DNA of 64,000 nucleotides from Bryopsis sp. KO-2023 (GCA_030272585.1 BSYQ01000007.1:4530001-4594000), one strand, 5' to 3'. Shown: positions 35,260 through 48,079, counted from the stretch's first letter. The notes: generated by a model from the letters alone, not told the origin. Translations and numbers: made by a program.

Positions 35260-37059
35260 TAAGGTCTCGAAACTGCGCAACACAAACACTCACTTAACGA
35301 CCGCACGGCACTTCACGGAGCAGAAGTACGAAAACGAGGGAAACTACAGCGACCGCGTACTTTCGCACGTCAAGCGTTGAAGAGTTCCGAAACAGGGCGC
35401 AGTAGCGCGGGCAAAAAAAAAATACAGTTGAAGGTCAACGTTTTCCGAAGTGTATGTGGCGCTATTCTGGACCAGGAGCTCGTCACGGTGCCAACTAGGG
35501 AAGACAACCCGCTCTAATAATATAATCGGCCTCAGGTCGATCGCGTAAGCAAGCTCTTTCCGTTGCAGTACCATCCAGACAGTAAAACGAGCTTGTCACG
35601 ACACTTCCGTTGACGCGGCAAACAATACAGAGGAAGAAATACACCCTCCTCACTCCAGGAACACCTTTGGAGTACAGTCTCTTCACAAAAAAACTCTCAG
35701 GAGCTCCAATTCGACGCGCATTCAAGCTCCACGCTCCCTGGTCTGTTGCTTTTCCGTTCCGACGCGAGCAGTGCAAGTTTCGTGACTCGTCAACACCACC
35801 ACCCGAGCAACAAAACGCGAAAGGTCGTGAAAAGGATCTTGTTCGTCTGGCTGGACAGCGTGAGGTGGAAAAGAGGTGAACACAAAGTGACAGTGTGACG
35901 TGACGGCTACAGCAGTCACTCGTCAGTTACCTACCATATGCTTTTCAAAAGAGAACCAGGGGCCGTTGGCGCGGAGCTATTGCTTCTTTTTCCCCTTCCT
36001 CGACGTATGTGTCACGCTTCGCGCTGGAGAAAGCCAAACTGACCCCGAAAAAAAAAAAGCTTTAGATTGGAATAATCCTCTTGGCGCCTTGTGCGGTGGT
36101 TGGGTCAGAGACCGATCGCAACGAAACCAATTTTCGATTCGCGCTTTGTTCCCCGCTCACCCTGTTTCGACTCCCTTTGATGGAGACACGGCTCCTACAT
36201 GGCATGCCCAGTGACAGACATCGAGACCACCATCGTTGAGGAACGAACGACCCGACCAGTTGTGGAGACTTGGAAACGAACAGTCGGTGATTTACACACC
36301 CTGGCCGTGACAGAGCAGCGACGCCCCCCCCTGTTGGCACTTTTTGTATTCTCTGAGGGAAAGGAGGCGGGCAGCTGGACAGCCGATGTGTTGTTCTGTT
36401 GCAAGCTGCCTGCTTGGTAAAATGCACATAAGGCGATTGCTCACATGCTTTTTCATCTTTTCCAGGGAGCCACTTATTTTCTACAAACTAGGCTCCTGCT
36501 CCATGAGGTCTTGACTGTGAGGGGCAATGTTGCACTATAGTTTTGAATATTGATTGCTACTCCTCCCTGCTGTGAGGGGGTGCCTGAACCCCCCCTCCAA
36601 AAGAGCTGTCCATTGCCATTCTTGATGAAAAATACAGCCTTGGAAGTGGGATGAGTTTTTTTTTCAAGCTCTTTGTAGTGAGGAATACAACTGTCTTCTG
36701 CCATTCACTTCATAATTGCTTTCACTGTTTGTAGGATTGTTCATAGTTTGCCCCAGGAGGCAATCACGCTAGACTACCTTCTGCAGAAAGAAAGCAATAT
36801 TGACGACAATGATAGGACCTTCTCAACAGTAACCTTTGGAAAAGAAAAATTAAGCCCGCACTGTGGAAAAAGACTGTGCCGAAGAGTGGGTTCTCAGTGG
36901 GATGCTGCATTTCCAATAATCAAACAATCAGTCCACCCAGCAGTTAATTCCATCCAGCTTCTCTGTAACCTTGCCCTGACAAGTCACAGCTTTGCAGCAA
37001 CTCCCCAGAAGTTTGCAAAGTTGGACCTTGGTTGGATCCAAATGACAGATTGCGACCGA
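35260..37059. other. SPL upstream region and spacer
   Basis: About 1.8 kb with the SPL promoter and 5' UTR at its left end. The right part is the 3' flank of the coiled-coil gene. No further spliced gene is supported. Confidence 0.5.
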
Positions 37060-37784
37060 TCAACTCGACCGATCTTTTCTCATGTTTTCATGGTTTTCTA
37101 TGAGGTTGGCCGAAAAATTTTGTTTCCATTCCTCCAGCTCCAGCCACCTCGACTCCGCCGCCCTCATCAGTTCCTCCCCACGACTCTTGGCTTCCGCCAA
37201 ACTGTTGATGCTGTTTATGGCTGCGATGTTCTCGACATCCAAGTACTCATCGATGCTCTGGCGGGCCAACCTCGCTCTTTCCCGCACGCTGTCCGGAAAC
37301 GAAACGTCACTGGCGGCGGGGGAACTCTATTTGCCCACAAACAGATTCGTCCGTTACGATCGTTCGATACCGCTCGACTGGAAACGAGAGGGCGTGAGCA
37401 GCATTTACCTGCAGCATTTTCTGATTGCTGTGGATGCTGTCGAAAGCAGAAGAGCCGATGTTCCTCAGCTCTCTCAACGCTTGTTCCCTTTCTCTTTGGC
37501 AGTTTTCGAGCTGGCTGTCAGCGTTCTGCAACCGTTCCACGGCCAGTCGAACCGCATTGGTTTCGTCATCAGGGGAAGGCCCACCCTGAACGCCGAAATG
37601 CACACCAAAAAGCAGTTTCACAGGCTATGCCAAAGGCGCTGTACTTTTTGTTTCCCAAAAAAAAGATAAAGCGACAGACAAGGAGAGAGAGGGGGATTTC
37701 GCGGGAACATTTGGAGGGAGGTGCACTTCATTTTTTGGGAGGACAGTTTCTTACGACGTGGTGTTTGGTAATGCTCCCAGACAT
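37060..37784 (-). CDS. Small coiled-coil protein, family not recognised
   Basis: Three exons with closing phases: 37755-37784 (ATG, 10 codons), 37409-37585 and 37060-37326 (TGA), 157 residues. Exon 2 is a strong coiled coil (NADSQLENCQ, REREQALREL). Exon 3 has a second helical stretch (NIAAINSINSLAEAKS, WLELEEWKQNF). Length and an all-helical, charged composition resemble small subunits of vesicle- or cytoskeleton-associated complexes, but I cannot assign a family. It is transcribed away from the aldolase gene across 293 bp. A 399-codon open frame on the plus strand overlaps it; heptads and clean splice phases favour the minus-strand reading. Confidence 0.65.
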
Positions 37785-38077
37785 CGCTGCCGCTGCTGAA
37801 ACTGTCGAAGAAGACGGGGGCCTTCGAGTTTTTTGCAAGAGAGACAGAAACGCACCGCACTCGTGCCCGACATCAAGCGCGCGGAAGCACCACCATAATC
37901 GTACGACACTCCGTACGACAGCCAGACATCAGTCCGGTCCTGACTGATCCAAATGGTATTTTTTTCTGCGTTTCTGGGCTTCGGCTTCCCAATCTTGCTC
38001 GGTCTTCCAAACGCACCAGCTATTCACCACTCCCTGAACGCTTGATGGGTGTTGCCTGAGGGCGACTATTTTTCCCC
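37785..38077. promoter_or_regulatory. Bidirectional promoter interval coiled-coil gene / aldolase
   Basis: 293 bp lie between opposed ATGs. The interval is too short for two independent promoters, so a shared bidirectional one is likely. Confidence 0.5.
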
Positions 38078-40413
38078 ATGGAGAGTTTAGCAAATGTCGC
38101 GCAGAGTCTGGCTGCTCCCGGAAAGGGAATCTTGGCGTCGGATGAGAGCACTGGAACAGTTGGGAAACGGCTCGAGAAAGTGGGACTGGAGAACACCGAG
38201 GTTCGGGCAGAAGCCGCGAGTCGTCAATGCCTTCGTTATGGTGTCCAGCTTCTTCCTTTGCTTGCAGCACTGAACGCGCGTTTCGCTCGCAGGAAGTGCG
38301 TCGCGCATATCGGGAGATTCTGTATTCGTCTGATATTGGACACTCGGTGTCAGGTGCTATCTTGTTCAAAGAGACTCTCTTCCAGTCGACGAGTGACGGT
38401 GTTCCGTTCGTTGATATGCTGAAAAAGCAAAAAGTGTTGGTCGGCATCAAGGTCGACGAGGTGCGTTCACGTCACGCAACCGTACCACAGCGTCGATTCT
38501 GAAATCCTCGAATTTGTCACAGATCGACAAAGATCAATCATGTTCATGTTCAAGAAAGGAATCATTTGATGCATGCCTCTTTTTAAAAAGAGAAATCTGC
38601 ATTTCGAAAAAAATACATATTTTCATAAATATACACAAAAAACATACAAATAAACATTTTTAATTGCATCAAGGTCTAAGACCCCATTGTCCAAAACGGG
38701 TGGTGGGGTTCCCCTGCTTTAAATATATCCAGCGAAATCGTTTTCCGTTGACTTCTCAAGTGTTCATGTCCGACCAGGGACTGGTGAAACTCAAAGATTC
38801 AGAGGAGACAGAAACTCGAGGTCTGGACACTCTCGCTGACAGGTGTGGGGAATACACAAAGCAAGGAGCCGTTTTTGCTAAATGGAGAGGAGTGCTGAAA
38901 GTGAGGGCTGATGTGTTTGGTTTGAATAAAATATCAGGTCGTCTGACGATTGCAGTGAACAATTTTATATTGTATTGTTTTTAATTTCACGTAGAAAGTA
39001 TACGTTTTGTTTGTTGTCAGATCGGCGATGGTATGCCATCCGAAGCAGCCATCGAAAAAAATGCTGCTCAGTTGGCGGAGTATGCTGCAATTTGTCAGGT
39101 GAATTGAAATCACTCTAATTTTTATTTTCTGCTAGCTTCTACTAACAAGCATCGCTCCACATACCCATGAGAAAAAAGTGAGAAAAAAAAACAAATCGAC
39201 AATGGCACGTTCGAGAAGCAAACCAGAAGGAAAGCACTTTGTGACAGAAATTGAGAATAGGAATGGATGCGAGGTTGATTAAGGTGGAAGCATTTCGTAG
39301 GCAAGTGTGTTTTAGCGTGCGTTCTGAGACTGTATGGTTCGGGTAACACGTAATAGAAAAGGGTTTGAAAACGGCATGACTGACCCATGTGATGCTGTTC
39401 ATCGTTCAGTGCAGGCTAAAGAATTGGTTCCCATCGTCGAACCGGAAGTTTTGATCGACGGCAGTCATGGCATTGCCAAATTCTGCGACGTGCATGAGAG
39501 GGTGCTTTCCACTTGCGTTTCGCATATGTGGAAGCAAGGGGTGTGTCTGGAAGGTTGCTTGCTGAAGCCCCAAATGATGATCAACGGCACGGAGTTCGAG
39601 GGACCCCGAGCGTCGAAGGGGGAAGTCGCTGAATGTACACTCAGAGTGATGAGAAGGTATGGTGTGGGTGTAGAGAAATTCTCTGTCGATCTTCAATATC
39701 TGCTTATGTCGGGATATGGAGTAGAGTCTTGTTTGCCTCTGTCGTTAGGTGCATCCCACCAGCTCTTCCAGGTATTATGTTTTTGAGCGGAGGGCAGACC
39801 GAGTCTGAGGCGACTGTGAACTTGAACGAAATCAATCGAGTCGCACGGTTAGGTGGTGGGGCTCCGTGGAGCCTATCGTTTTCATTTGGGAGGGCGCTGC
39901 AAGCGAGTGTTCTGAAGGTAACCTGAAACATATGCATATTACCTTTTAGGGCACTCACCTGTAGCGTGCAGAAACGGTGGCTGCAATAGAAAGCGACATC
40001 ATTTCGTCATTTGAAATTGTGATGTCATTTAAGCCGGATACATGAATCGTTCAAACGCCACACCCACAATGTCAGTTTTTTTAAGTTTTTTTTTGGGGGG
40101 GAGGGGGTATGTAGGAGTGGATGACGATGCTGTTATCCTCTGGGCTCGCAGTGTTGAAATCTGTGAGGTGAATGGATGCTGATGTTTGTTTTTTTTGTTT
40201 TTTGATGGGGTTTTTTTTTTTTCTTTTTGGTCCCAGATTTGGAGCAACGATCAGAGCCGAGTGGAAGATGCAAAATCGATGGCATCTGCATTGGCCTACG
40301 TCAATGGGCTGGCATCTCGGGGCCATTACGCTGGATCACACCCATCCATAACATCACAGGAGTCTTTGCATGAGACTCACAGGGGGTGGCGGACCGATGT
40401 GCGCTCTAATTAA
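38078..40413 (+). CDS. FBA: Fructose-bisphosphate aldolase, class I
   Basis: Seven exons: 38078-38200, 38293-38460, 38778-38900, 39021-39098, 39415-39656, 39749-39917 and 40237-40413; about 359 residues. Class I blocks are all present: [52 protein letters not shown] (Schiff-base Lys near residue 215), [11 protein letters not shown] and [13 protein letters not shown]. It cleaves fructose-1,6-bisphosphate to triose phosphates. No transit peptide precedes the first block, so the enzyme is probably cytosolic. The C-terminus ends WRTDVRSN and lacks the terminal Tyr that many class I aldolases use in catalysis, which may lower activity or reflect lineage divergence. Confidence 0.95.
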
Positions 40414-41061
40414 AAGAGCCTTGATTATTACATTTTTTTATTGTTACATTTATGTGTTTCTTTTTTTTTTTGGTAATTGTGATGAGAGATCACTTCGTGT
40501 CGAAATGTTTTTTGGGAGGGTGGTGTGGTGCATCCGTTGATTGGTGCTTGTCTGTTTGTTTTCAGTTTCCCCGATTTTCCGATTTTTTTTTCTTCACATC
40601 TTTATGATTTGAGTCATGGGGGTATCCGGTGCGTTTCGGGAGATTTTGGGAGGACATCCAAAACACAGCGCCATTTTTTGTTCGATAATAAAGAGAATAG
40701 ATTGATTGATTTGATCTGACTGTGACTTCTGGGGTTCCCTGCTTCCAATCGAAGGTAGTGTCATCTTTTTTTTGGTCCACGTTTTGGCTCCCAATTGTGG
40801 ATTTTCTTGTGCAATATGGTCTTCTGTAATGTGGGGTTGAGACTTCTGTGGAATGTTTTGAGAATCAAAAACACCCACTTTTACTGCAAACATGACATTC
40901 GAAAAAAGATGCATCCCTGGAGGACTGGAGATTCTCTCTGCAGTCACGACCAACAGTGGAAAATCCGGGTTTGCCCGTGTCGATTTTTTGAAATCATGAT
41001 GGCGATCATCCAAACAACAAGAATTTTGGGGCGACGCATTTCGCATCTCGGGATCGTATCC
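40414..41061. other. Aldolase 3' flank
   Basis: T-rich spacer without a supported gene. An open minus-strand frame at 40944-41061 is discussed as a finding. Confidence 0.5.
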
Positions 41062-42358
41062 GCAGGCGTCTTTATTTGAGGACACGTGAGGACATTGTCC
41101 TCATTTAAGGTCTTCGACCTGTCCTCATTTCACAAAGTTAAATCCAGTCAGCCGCAGACAAACACGGCCGTTTTGCGGGAAGGCGACCCTGCCCACTCAC
41201 ACAGTTTTTGTCCCTGGCCCCCACAAGGAAAGGAAAGGTGTTTCGCCCGGCCTCGAAACTGTCTCTTTATTCTGTGGGCACTTCTCACGCCACACTGCGT
41301 CGAAAAAATGAGTCGAACGTCGGGGGTCACCAGCCACCAAAACGACCGTTATATGAAAGTGGAGGAGAATGTTCTGTGCTGTGCATTCTGACGCTGAGAC
41401 ATAGGTGGAGCCTTTGTGGACGAAAACGCCTTTCAAGGCTGTCGACCACATTCGTCCACCACAAATGAAGTGAACGAATGTGGTCGACAGTCTTCAAATA
41501 GGGGTGGTGGAAACAATCTGTAAGGTCGCTCTCGCTTCGTTTATGCTACTTGTTTACCGTCTCCACCAAATTGTCGAACAATGCCCCGAAGGAAGAAACC
41601 CCAGCGTGAGCACCCTTGGAATGACAACAACCTCTCGCGTTGAGGCAGATTTCTCCCTATGTTAAACTCGAGACACCATCGCCTACACATCACACTCACT
41701 CACACATCGTCAACCCGTCAACACGTCGTCCAAGACATCGGGAATGACAAATCAGTTAGAAAAGGGGGGACTTTTGACTTGTAATCATCTCGTTCTCACA
41801 CATTTTTTCGAGGTCACTCGCTCACAATAGCGCCTCTCACACGTTCGAAAGCGCAACACCTCCGACAAAGAGGTTACACCGACGACGAGATCTTTGGTGT
41901 AAAAAGTCCCATCAAACGGCCTAATTGGAAGCAGCGAGTTCTTTACCTAATGAACTACCGTCGAGATGAGTTCTGTAGTGGGCTCAGTGATTTTCTCTTG
42001 AAGGCGTGATGCATGCCAAGCAGTATGAAGCCGTCGCTAAAGCCTTGTAGTTTGGTAAAAGAACGTTTTTTGAGATGATATTTTGGGTGGCAGCTAGTGT
42101 TACGTCGAGAATTTGGGATATTTTGAGTGGACTATAACATGTAACGGGACGAAGTGGGTCACTTTGCACTCCTGTGAAAGCGCGCGAGTAGATCAAATAA
42201 GTCGCCTTGCGCCGAATGATACTTATGTTCGATTTTCTGTCGTTTTAGCGCCGTTTTTATCCGCTGTCCTCACACAACCCTCAAATAAGCCTCACAATGT
42301 GTCCTCAAATACCAGAATGAGGACAATGAGGACAGTGTCCTCGATTAAAGACGCCTGC
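41062..42358. mobile_element. Non-autonomous TIR DNA element with 6-bp target duplication
   Basis: The ends are inverted copies of GCAGGCGTCTTTA (41062-41074 and 42346-42358). They are flanked by a direct GTATCC on each side (41056-41061 and 42359-42364), a 6-bp target-site duplication. Sub-terminal motifs of GAGGAC/GTCCTC type recur at both ends. No transposase-like frame lies inside the 1297 bp. The superfamily is not certain. Confidence 0.75.
41439..41490. other. 17-bp perfect hairpin inside the TIR element
   Basis: CTGTCGACCACATTCGT at 41439-41455 is perfectly inverted at 41474-41490, with an 18-nt loop. It is too long to be chance. It may be a nested palindrome or small-RNA source. Confidence 0.65.
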
Positions 42359-42717
42359 GTATCCGTCTTTGGCCCTTTTTTTGTTTCGAGTGATGAGTTC
42401 CGTACAGCGATAATCGCACCGTCTGAGGTTTTGGAATGATACGCTGGAGAAGATATTGTCGTACTCGGTACGGACGTCAAGTCTTGAAGGTGTCGCCTGC
42501 TCTCCGTCAGCTTTCCTTTTTTTGGGAGCACCACGAAGGATACGCCTTCTGATTGCGGTTTGCCTCGGTCAGCGCTCCCTTCCACACCCCAATTGAGCGT
42601 GAACGCAACGCCCTCCTTTTCGCCTGCGAGCCCGGACTCCTTCCGCAGCGGCACGCTGCAGTTGCCTTTCGTTTGATTGTCTCCTTCTAGGGTCGAGAGG
42701 TTTCTTTGTTTCGCACC

Positions 42718-44956
42718 ATGATTGCTCCACCAGCGGCTCGCTGGGCGTCTGTTCGTCCTGGGTGTCCCGTCTCACCAAGTCGGCCTTCACTTCATGCCCC
42801 CCGAACGACGTCGGCCCGGCGAGTGGTTATCAGGTCGAAAGCGGACCTGGGCGTCGAGCGAACGCTTACCGACTTTCGGGGAGATGCTGCACGCAGAGCG
42901 CTCATGCGGTTGGATAATCTGCTTTCCGGTGTTGGGTAAGTCGATCTGTTCGCTGGGAAGCGCAGAGCTGCTGCGATGGCGCGTTTCGTGGTTTTCCCTT
43001 TGTTGAGAAAGTGCTGCGCACATAACTGGCAGGAGGCTGCGTTTTTTCGTTCCAATGTTGGGTTCCGAAAACACAGATGGGGTCTTAACGCTGTCCAGAA
43101 ACGCTTCAGTCAGTTTTCCTCGTCGGGGATTCAAATTGACTTTTATCGCGTGGGGTTTTGACCAGGGACGGCGAGGATGAACTTCTGAACAACGTACTCG
43201 CGTCGCAGCCTGCGCCAAGTAAACTGATGCTGTCCACTTGTGCGGGGGTGATCGTAATTACAGCGTGTACAGTTGCCTGTTGGCTGTGTGGAAATGACCC
43301 TTTGGGTAAGAGAGCTTTCGAGAGGCAAAACGACGTCTTATGTGACGTCTTTACAGTTGTACAGCCCATTGTCGGCGGAAATATAGACGTCAATGGCCAA
43401 ACGACAACGCCGTCGGAAAAATTTACGATGTGTTGAAACCAAAAAGTGGAGAATTTTGGGCACTCTAAAGAAAATCGATGCACTGTTGAAGGGATTTGCT
43501 CTTATTACAAAATTTTTAGGCCTATCCAATAAAATCTTTACTAATTTCGAAAGAGATGGGAAATAAGAGGGCATTATTGAAACCAATTGACTCCAAGTGG
43601 TTCAAACCTCCTTCCGTAATTATTTGTTTGAACCTTTTTTTTCACATGATTATCTCTTTTTTTTTTTTTCTAGAGGGGGGGGGTTTAGAGGGGAAATCTG
43701 AAAATGAGGTCAAGAAAAGCAATTTCACAGTGGGCACACTTGATCAAGTTTTGCCAGGGATTTTTTGCAAACGATTCAATGACTTTAGAAGATTTAAAAA
43801 AAAAAGAGTGTGCTTCTGATTAGAAAAACATTACATTCTTCAACAGACTTTTTTTTTTTTTTTTCCGATTTTTGCTTGTCACTCAGGCGGAGCGTCGTTT
43901 TCCACGGACTCTCTCTTTGCAGCGCTGCTGGGCGTGGGAGCTTCAGTTCCTCTCATCCTCCTTCGTCGAATGCTTTGGAACCCCAAACTCATCAGAGAAT
44001 CGCCCGTTCTGCAGCAATTGACCCTGCGGGAGGCCAAATACCTGGAACCTCTGATATCAGGACTCACCAAACCTCAGCAAGCTGTGATTTTGTTGACCGA
44101 TTCCCTCACCATAGTCATGATCATGCTCCCCACCCTCATGGGCTGCATCAAGTCGTCTCTGACGGTGTACTTCGACATAGTCCAGGAACAGACAGGGTTC
44201 CACATGCCCGGTTTCCTTCCGCTCGGAGTTGCTTTGGGTTTATCCTCGGTTATTTATGCGATTGGGCGATTCGGGAACACGAACCACACTGAGGATGAAG
44301 TGGTGAGACTGGAAATACCATCTTGAAACTGAAAGCAGAAAAAAAAGAAAAAGAAAGAAAGAAGAAGCCGGGGATGGGGCCTTCAGGAGAAACTCTGTTG
44401 CTGCAGGACTTGCCTATTCTGGCAATGCAGATAGAGTGCAGTCATCTTAATCCTGGGATTCCATTCTGTTTGATGAACCATCCACAAAAAAGTTTGCATT
44501 CCAGAAACACCGCTTCTTTCATGGCAAGCAGTCTCTTACGGCCTGACCGTGGAGGGAGAGTGTTTGTGTGCGTGTGTTTTCTTTTCAATTTTATTATTCG
44601 TTGGGCATGTTTGGCAAGGTTTGTTTGACTGTTGCCTGCGTATCCTGCAGTCTGTCGTGGTGGACGCCATCACCAATGCAGACCGCTACTACCGAGTGAT
44701 GTCAGTCACAGACGGGAACAGACAAGACCCCCTGTTGAACGCAACAGCTTTCAAGATGGTGGCTGCGGATTGGCTCACCCGGGCGCACTCAGCAGCGATG
44801 TTGACCGGAGTGATTGGATTTTTCGACATCATTTACCTGGGCATGTTATGGCAGATTACAGGGGACCTCACAGCCCCCGCCATGGTTGCGATTCTCTGTT
44901 CTGCAGTGGAGTATGACTGCATCACCAAAACGTACGGTTTGGGGCAGCAGGAGTGA
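42718..44956 (+). CDS. Plastid-targeted multipass membrane protein, family uncertain
   Basis: Four exons: 42718-42935, 43166-43305, 43887-44302 and 44651-44956; about 359 residues with closing phases. Exon 1 starts MIAPPAARW and is rich in Ser, Arg, Ala and Pro, like a plastid transit peptide. Membrane spans are seen as VIVITACTVACWLC (exon 2), FAALLGVGASVPLILL and TIVMIMLPTLMGC (exon 3), LPLGVALGLSSVIYAI, and LTGVIGFFDIIYLGMLW (exon 4). The last part, LWQITGDLTAPAMVAIL, loosely resembles the second motif of CPBP/CAAX-protease-like proteins (GDLTAPxxxH). The usual EExxxR and His residues are absent, so I give no enzymatic function. Confidence 0.7.
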
Positions 44957-46601
44957 AAGAGAATTTGCATCCATTCGGAAAGACCTTTTTTTTTAGTCTA
45001 GCGCGCTCTTTACCATTTGCTGACTCCTTCGAGAAGGGGTCGTCGCTTTGGCTTTTAGTGTTACAACCATTGAGAGTGGTTGCTTTGTTTGTTTGGGTTT
45101 TTTTTGTTCGAGTGGGGGGAGGGGGAGGAGGTCAAATTCCTTACCCAGGATTTGATTTCCGTAGAATTCTTTCCGGAAAACGTTGAGGCGAGCGGTCTTT
45201 CGTTAGCCGGGGTGGTTTGATGATCGGGGGCTAATTTTTGGGATGGTCGAATCGTTTTCTTAGATGGGACGGGTGTTTGGATTTTTTTTAAATGCGTTTC
45301 TTCTTGGGGGGCTGGTTGAGATTAAATCAGAACTGGCGAAAAGAAAAGAGAGTTGGCAGATCAAAATATGAAAAGAAAGATGTTGGAAAAAAAAGAAAAA
45401 GGGAAGAAAACCCAAAAAAAAAACTGTTGCACGTTCGAGTGGGGGGTGATGGGGTGGAACGGTCCGAAAAGAAACAGTGGCTCTCGTTTTTCATTTCGAT
45501 TTTTTTTTTCCGACGAAAAAAAGTTTTGGAAATTGAGCTGTCGGGGTCGAAGAGGTTCTCAGTGGACATTTCCCCCTCACTCCATCTACCCTTATGTTTT
45601 CTATTTTACTTTTGTTTTGTGGGGAAAAATATACTAGAATCGTTTGCAGATCTTCCAAGACGGTGCCCGTATATTAACTTCTGTAATTGGGAAGGCGAAA
45701 ACCAGACCGTCTTTTTTTTTTCTTTTTCTTTTTCGAGGGATCGTGTGTTTTTTTGGAAAAACTGTTTGGGGTTCAGTACTCGGACATGCGGTTTTGTTCT
45801 TATTGGAGAGATTTTTGCTATGTTAATGAAGCTACTGTTAATTCCTTTTTTTGGTGTAAAATGCAAGGAAAAACGCTCCCTTCACACATCGGAGTGGTGC
45901 AAAAACGCAAACGATTTGGTGCTGCCAATTATGTGTCATGTGAATGCCAGGATGCAAGTCTTTTTAACTGGTTTCAGGGGGAGTCCAGTGTGTCACTCCA
46001 TACCTGTTTTGATCGACCTCAGTGGGTTCAATCATGTCAATCGGTCATGATATCTACACAGTTAATCAATTGTTTGTGGCTGGAATGTACTACATAACCA
46101 ACCAGGGCAGGGAATTTCTAAGTCGCCTCCTGTTTGTGGGCGTGTAATTGAGGGCAGCACATGAGTTTTGAGTCACTTGCATCATCAGATCTTGCAGTTG
46201 TAATTCTTATTGCAGTGAACTTACAAAAGGCGAATAACAAACAACGTGGCCACTGTAATTTACTTGTCAAATAGGACCATTAAAAAAAAAATCATTCGCT
46301 CTTTCCATTATTCACACATTCAGAATTTCATATTTGTATTCATTGGTGTCGTTTGAAACCATGATCGATTTGACCATTAAAAGAAAAACTAAAGAAATTT
46401 AGAGATTTCTAAATTTTGGAAGGTTCACCAGTTTTTAAGGATACGATTCAATTTTTCCACAATTTTTGGAAAAGGTCTCCACATTTGATGCTTATCAAAG
46501 TCAAACTTACCTGACATGGGAAAAAACAACCTGAGAAAACATGAAGGGAAAAATTTCCATGGAACAAAATTGTTTTGATTCATTTCTGGTTTGGGATATT
46601 A
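44957..46601. other. Spacer, no supported gene
   Basis: AT-rich 3' flank. A 252-codon plus-strand frame here has the composition of translated A/T-rich DNA (Lys and Phe runs) and no splice or family support. Confidence 0.5.
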
Positions 46602-46681
46602 AGGCACAGGGGCCCCAGTCTTTCTTTTGGCCCCAGTCAGTCGTGCCTGTATTTTTGGAAAAACCCTTTCGGGAAAAACCA
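46602..46681 (-). ncRNA. Triple-helix stem-loop / A tract / tRNA-like module, degenerate copy 3
   Basis: On the minus strand TGG-TTTTT-CCC-GAAA-GGG-TTTTT-CCA (46681-46656) is intact with a symmetric U5/U5 loop. A shorter A tract (AAAAAT) follows. The tRNA-like part (46648-46602) keeps the 7-bp acceptor stem AGGCACG/TGTGCCT. However, the T-arm has collapsed: GGGG and CCCC are adjacent and the TTCGATT loop is gone, leaving 47 nt instead of 53. Upstream on this strand the GACT-GGTC hairpin and the A-rich tail are present as in the other copies. It follows the pseudogene at 47339-58214 by about 660 bp. Confidence 0.5.
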
Positions 46682-47338
46682 TAAGATTCTAACTTCTTTT
46701 TTTTTGGACCAAAACATTCAGTCGTTTTTTTCCTTTTATTTTTCTTTCTTTTTTTTCTCTACTATCCCATTTTTCCCCCCTGTTTTTCTCCCATACTTCA
46801 TTCCAAACATTAATAATTGCTAGTAAAGAAACTTTCACCGTTTTTTTTTCCATGTTAATGTTTACCCCTCCCCTTTTTTTTCTTTTTAATATTTTCACTG
46901 TATTTTTTGTATTTGTATGGACGCTCTTGCTGGATTGTGAGCTTTTTTTTCCCCTTCTCCTCCCCCGCTCCCCCCCTCCTTTTTGGAAGTGGTTCAGTTC
47001 ATGTATCTACTTATCAATACATTTTTTTTTCATTTTTCATTTTTTTTCATCCCCATTTTGATTCCCTGTCTATATATAATACACAGATGCAAACATTTTT
47101 TATTTTTTTTTGTCTTCTTCACTTTTTTTTCCCCTTTCGATGCCCTTCTAATCATTTTTATCCCCTGTCTTTTTGTAATATTTGTTTGTACACAATTTCT
47201 GTATATTTTTCTCCTTTTTCACTTTTTTTTGTTCCCCTCTTGATGCCCTCAAAATATTGAGAGGATCCTCTTTTCTTATGTCGTATGCCCTCCAACCCCC
47301 CAATTACCCCCTGACTCTTTCCTCCCCCCCCCCCTTCT
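46682..47338 (-). repeat. A-rich tail (T-rich on plus) behind the family pseudogene
   Basis: The minus strand is A/G-rich, with degenerate tandem units containing GAGGGCATCAAGAGGGGAAC-like and AGGGCATCGAAAGGGG-like blocks. It has the same position and character as 547-1341 and 62041-62631. Confidence 0.5.
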
Positions 47339-47824
47339 TCAAATTTCCTGATATGCATGGACTTCTTCTCCGCAAAGCACTGAAAAAAACCGTATGTTCA
47401 GTTGTAAGAAGGACAAATTCATCAATCTTGGGTCAAAATATGACAATTCAAAAACAACTCGAAGTATAGTAGATTACCCGGAAGCCTCTGAAGTCGCAGA
47501 TTGGTCAGCTCCTCGACAATCACACCCAATGAATGTGTAATGTCTCCAGCAAACTGGATGTCGTCGTCATACTCGAAGGTAAGTGCGTCAAACCGTCTCT
47601 ACACACAAAACCACATAGCACACAGTTGGTAATCCATCAGAAATTCCATTTCACACTGTTTTTGGTTTTATATTGTTTCTTGGCTGGTCCCCACATAAAA
47701 ACACAACCTCAGCGTGCGCACCATTGTCTCTGGATTGGTTGTCTCGATACTGCCGGTAATCGCTCCGTCGATGTCCTTAGCCAACGCGTCATATGCCCTG
47801 TATAGGCTTTTCAGCGACTCAAAT

Positions 47825-48079
47825 TGATACGAACATTTTATGTTCGTAGTGGTTGTCCGTGACTGGATTACTTCCGTACCATTTGGTCGGACGAGATCTT
47901 GTCCATCCCAGTTGACTCAGTTTGATCGACTGGGACGGGGACGAGATCCCTCGATCTCGCCCCGGACAGACCCTATAAGTACCGTCCCTAAACCACAAAC
48001 CTAACTCTCTTATTCTCCCTCAACAACCTCGTGATCCCTACAAAGGCACCCGGCCCTTTGGGGCCTCGACTTTGTATCA
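47825..48079 (+). repeat. Left LTR
   Basis: 255 bp with TG...CA ends and 6-bp terminal inversion TGATAC/GTATCA. It contains a TATA-like TATAAGT at 47974-47980 for the element promoter and a palindrome CGAACAT-TTT-ATGTTCG near the start. Confidence 0.95.

Noticed and set aside
36748-37947. 399-codon plus-strand open frame
   Set aside because: It spans exons and introns of the minus-strand coiled-coil gene, whose splice sites and heptads are coherent. The plus-strand translation has no domain-like features, and its unusual length is probably a by-product of the antisense coding sequence.
45292-46050. 252-codon plus-strand open frame
   Set aside because: The composition is that of translated A/T homopolymers (Lys and Phe runs). 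There is no family resemblance or splice support, and it lies in the 3' flank of the plastid membrane protein.
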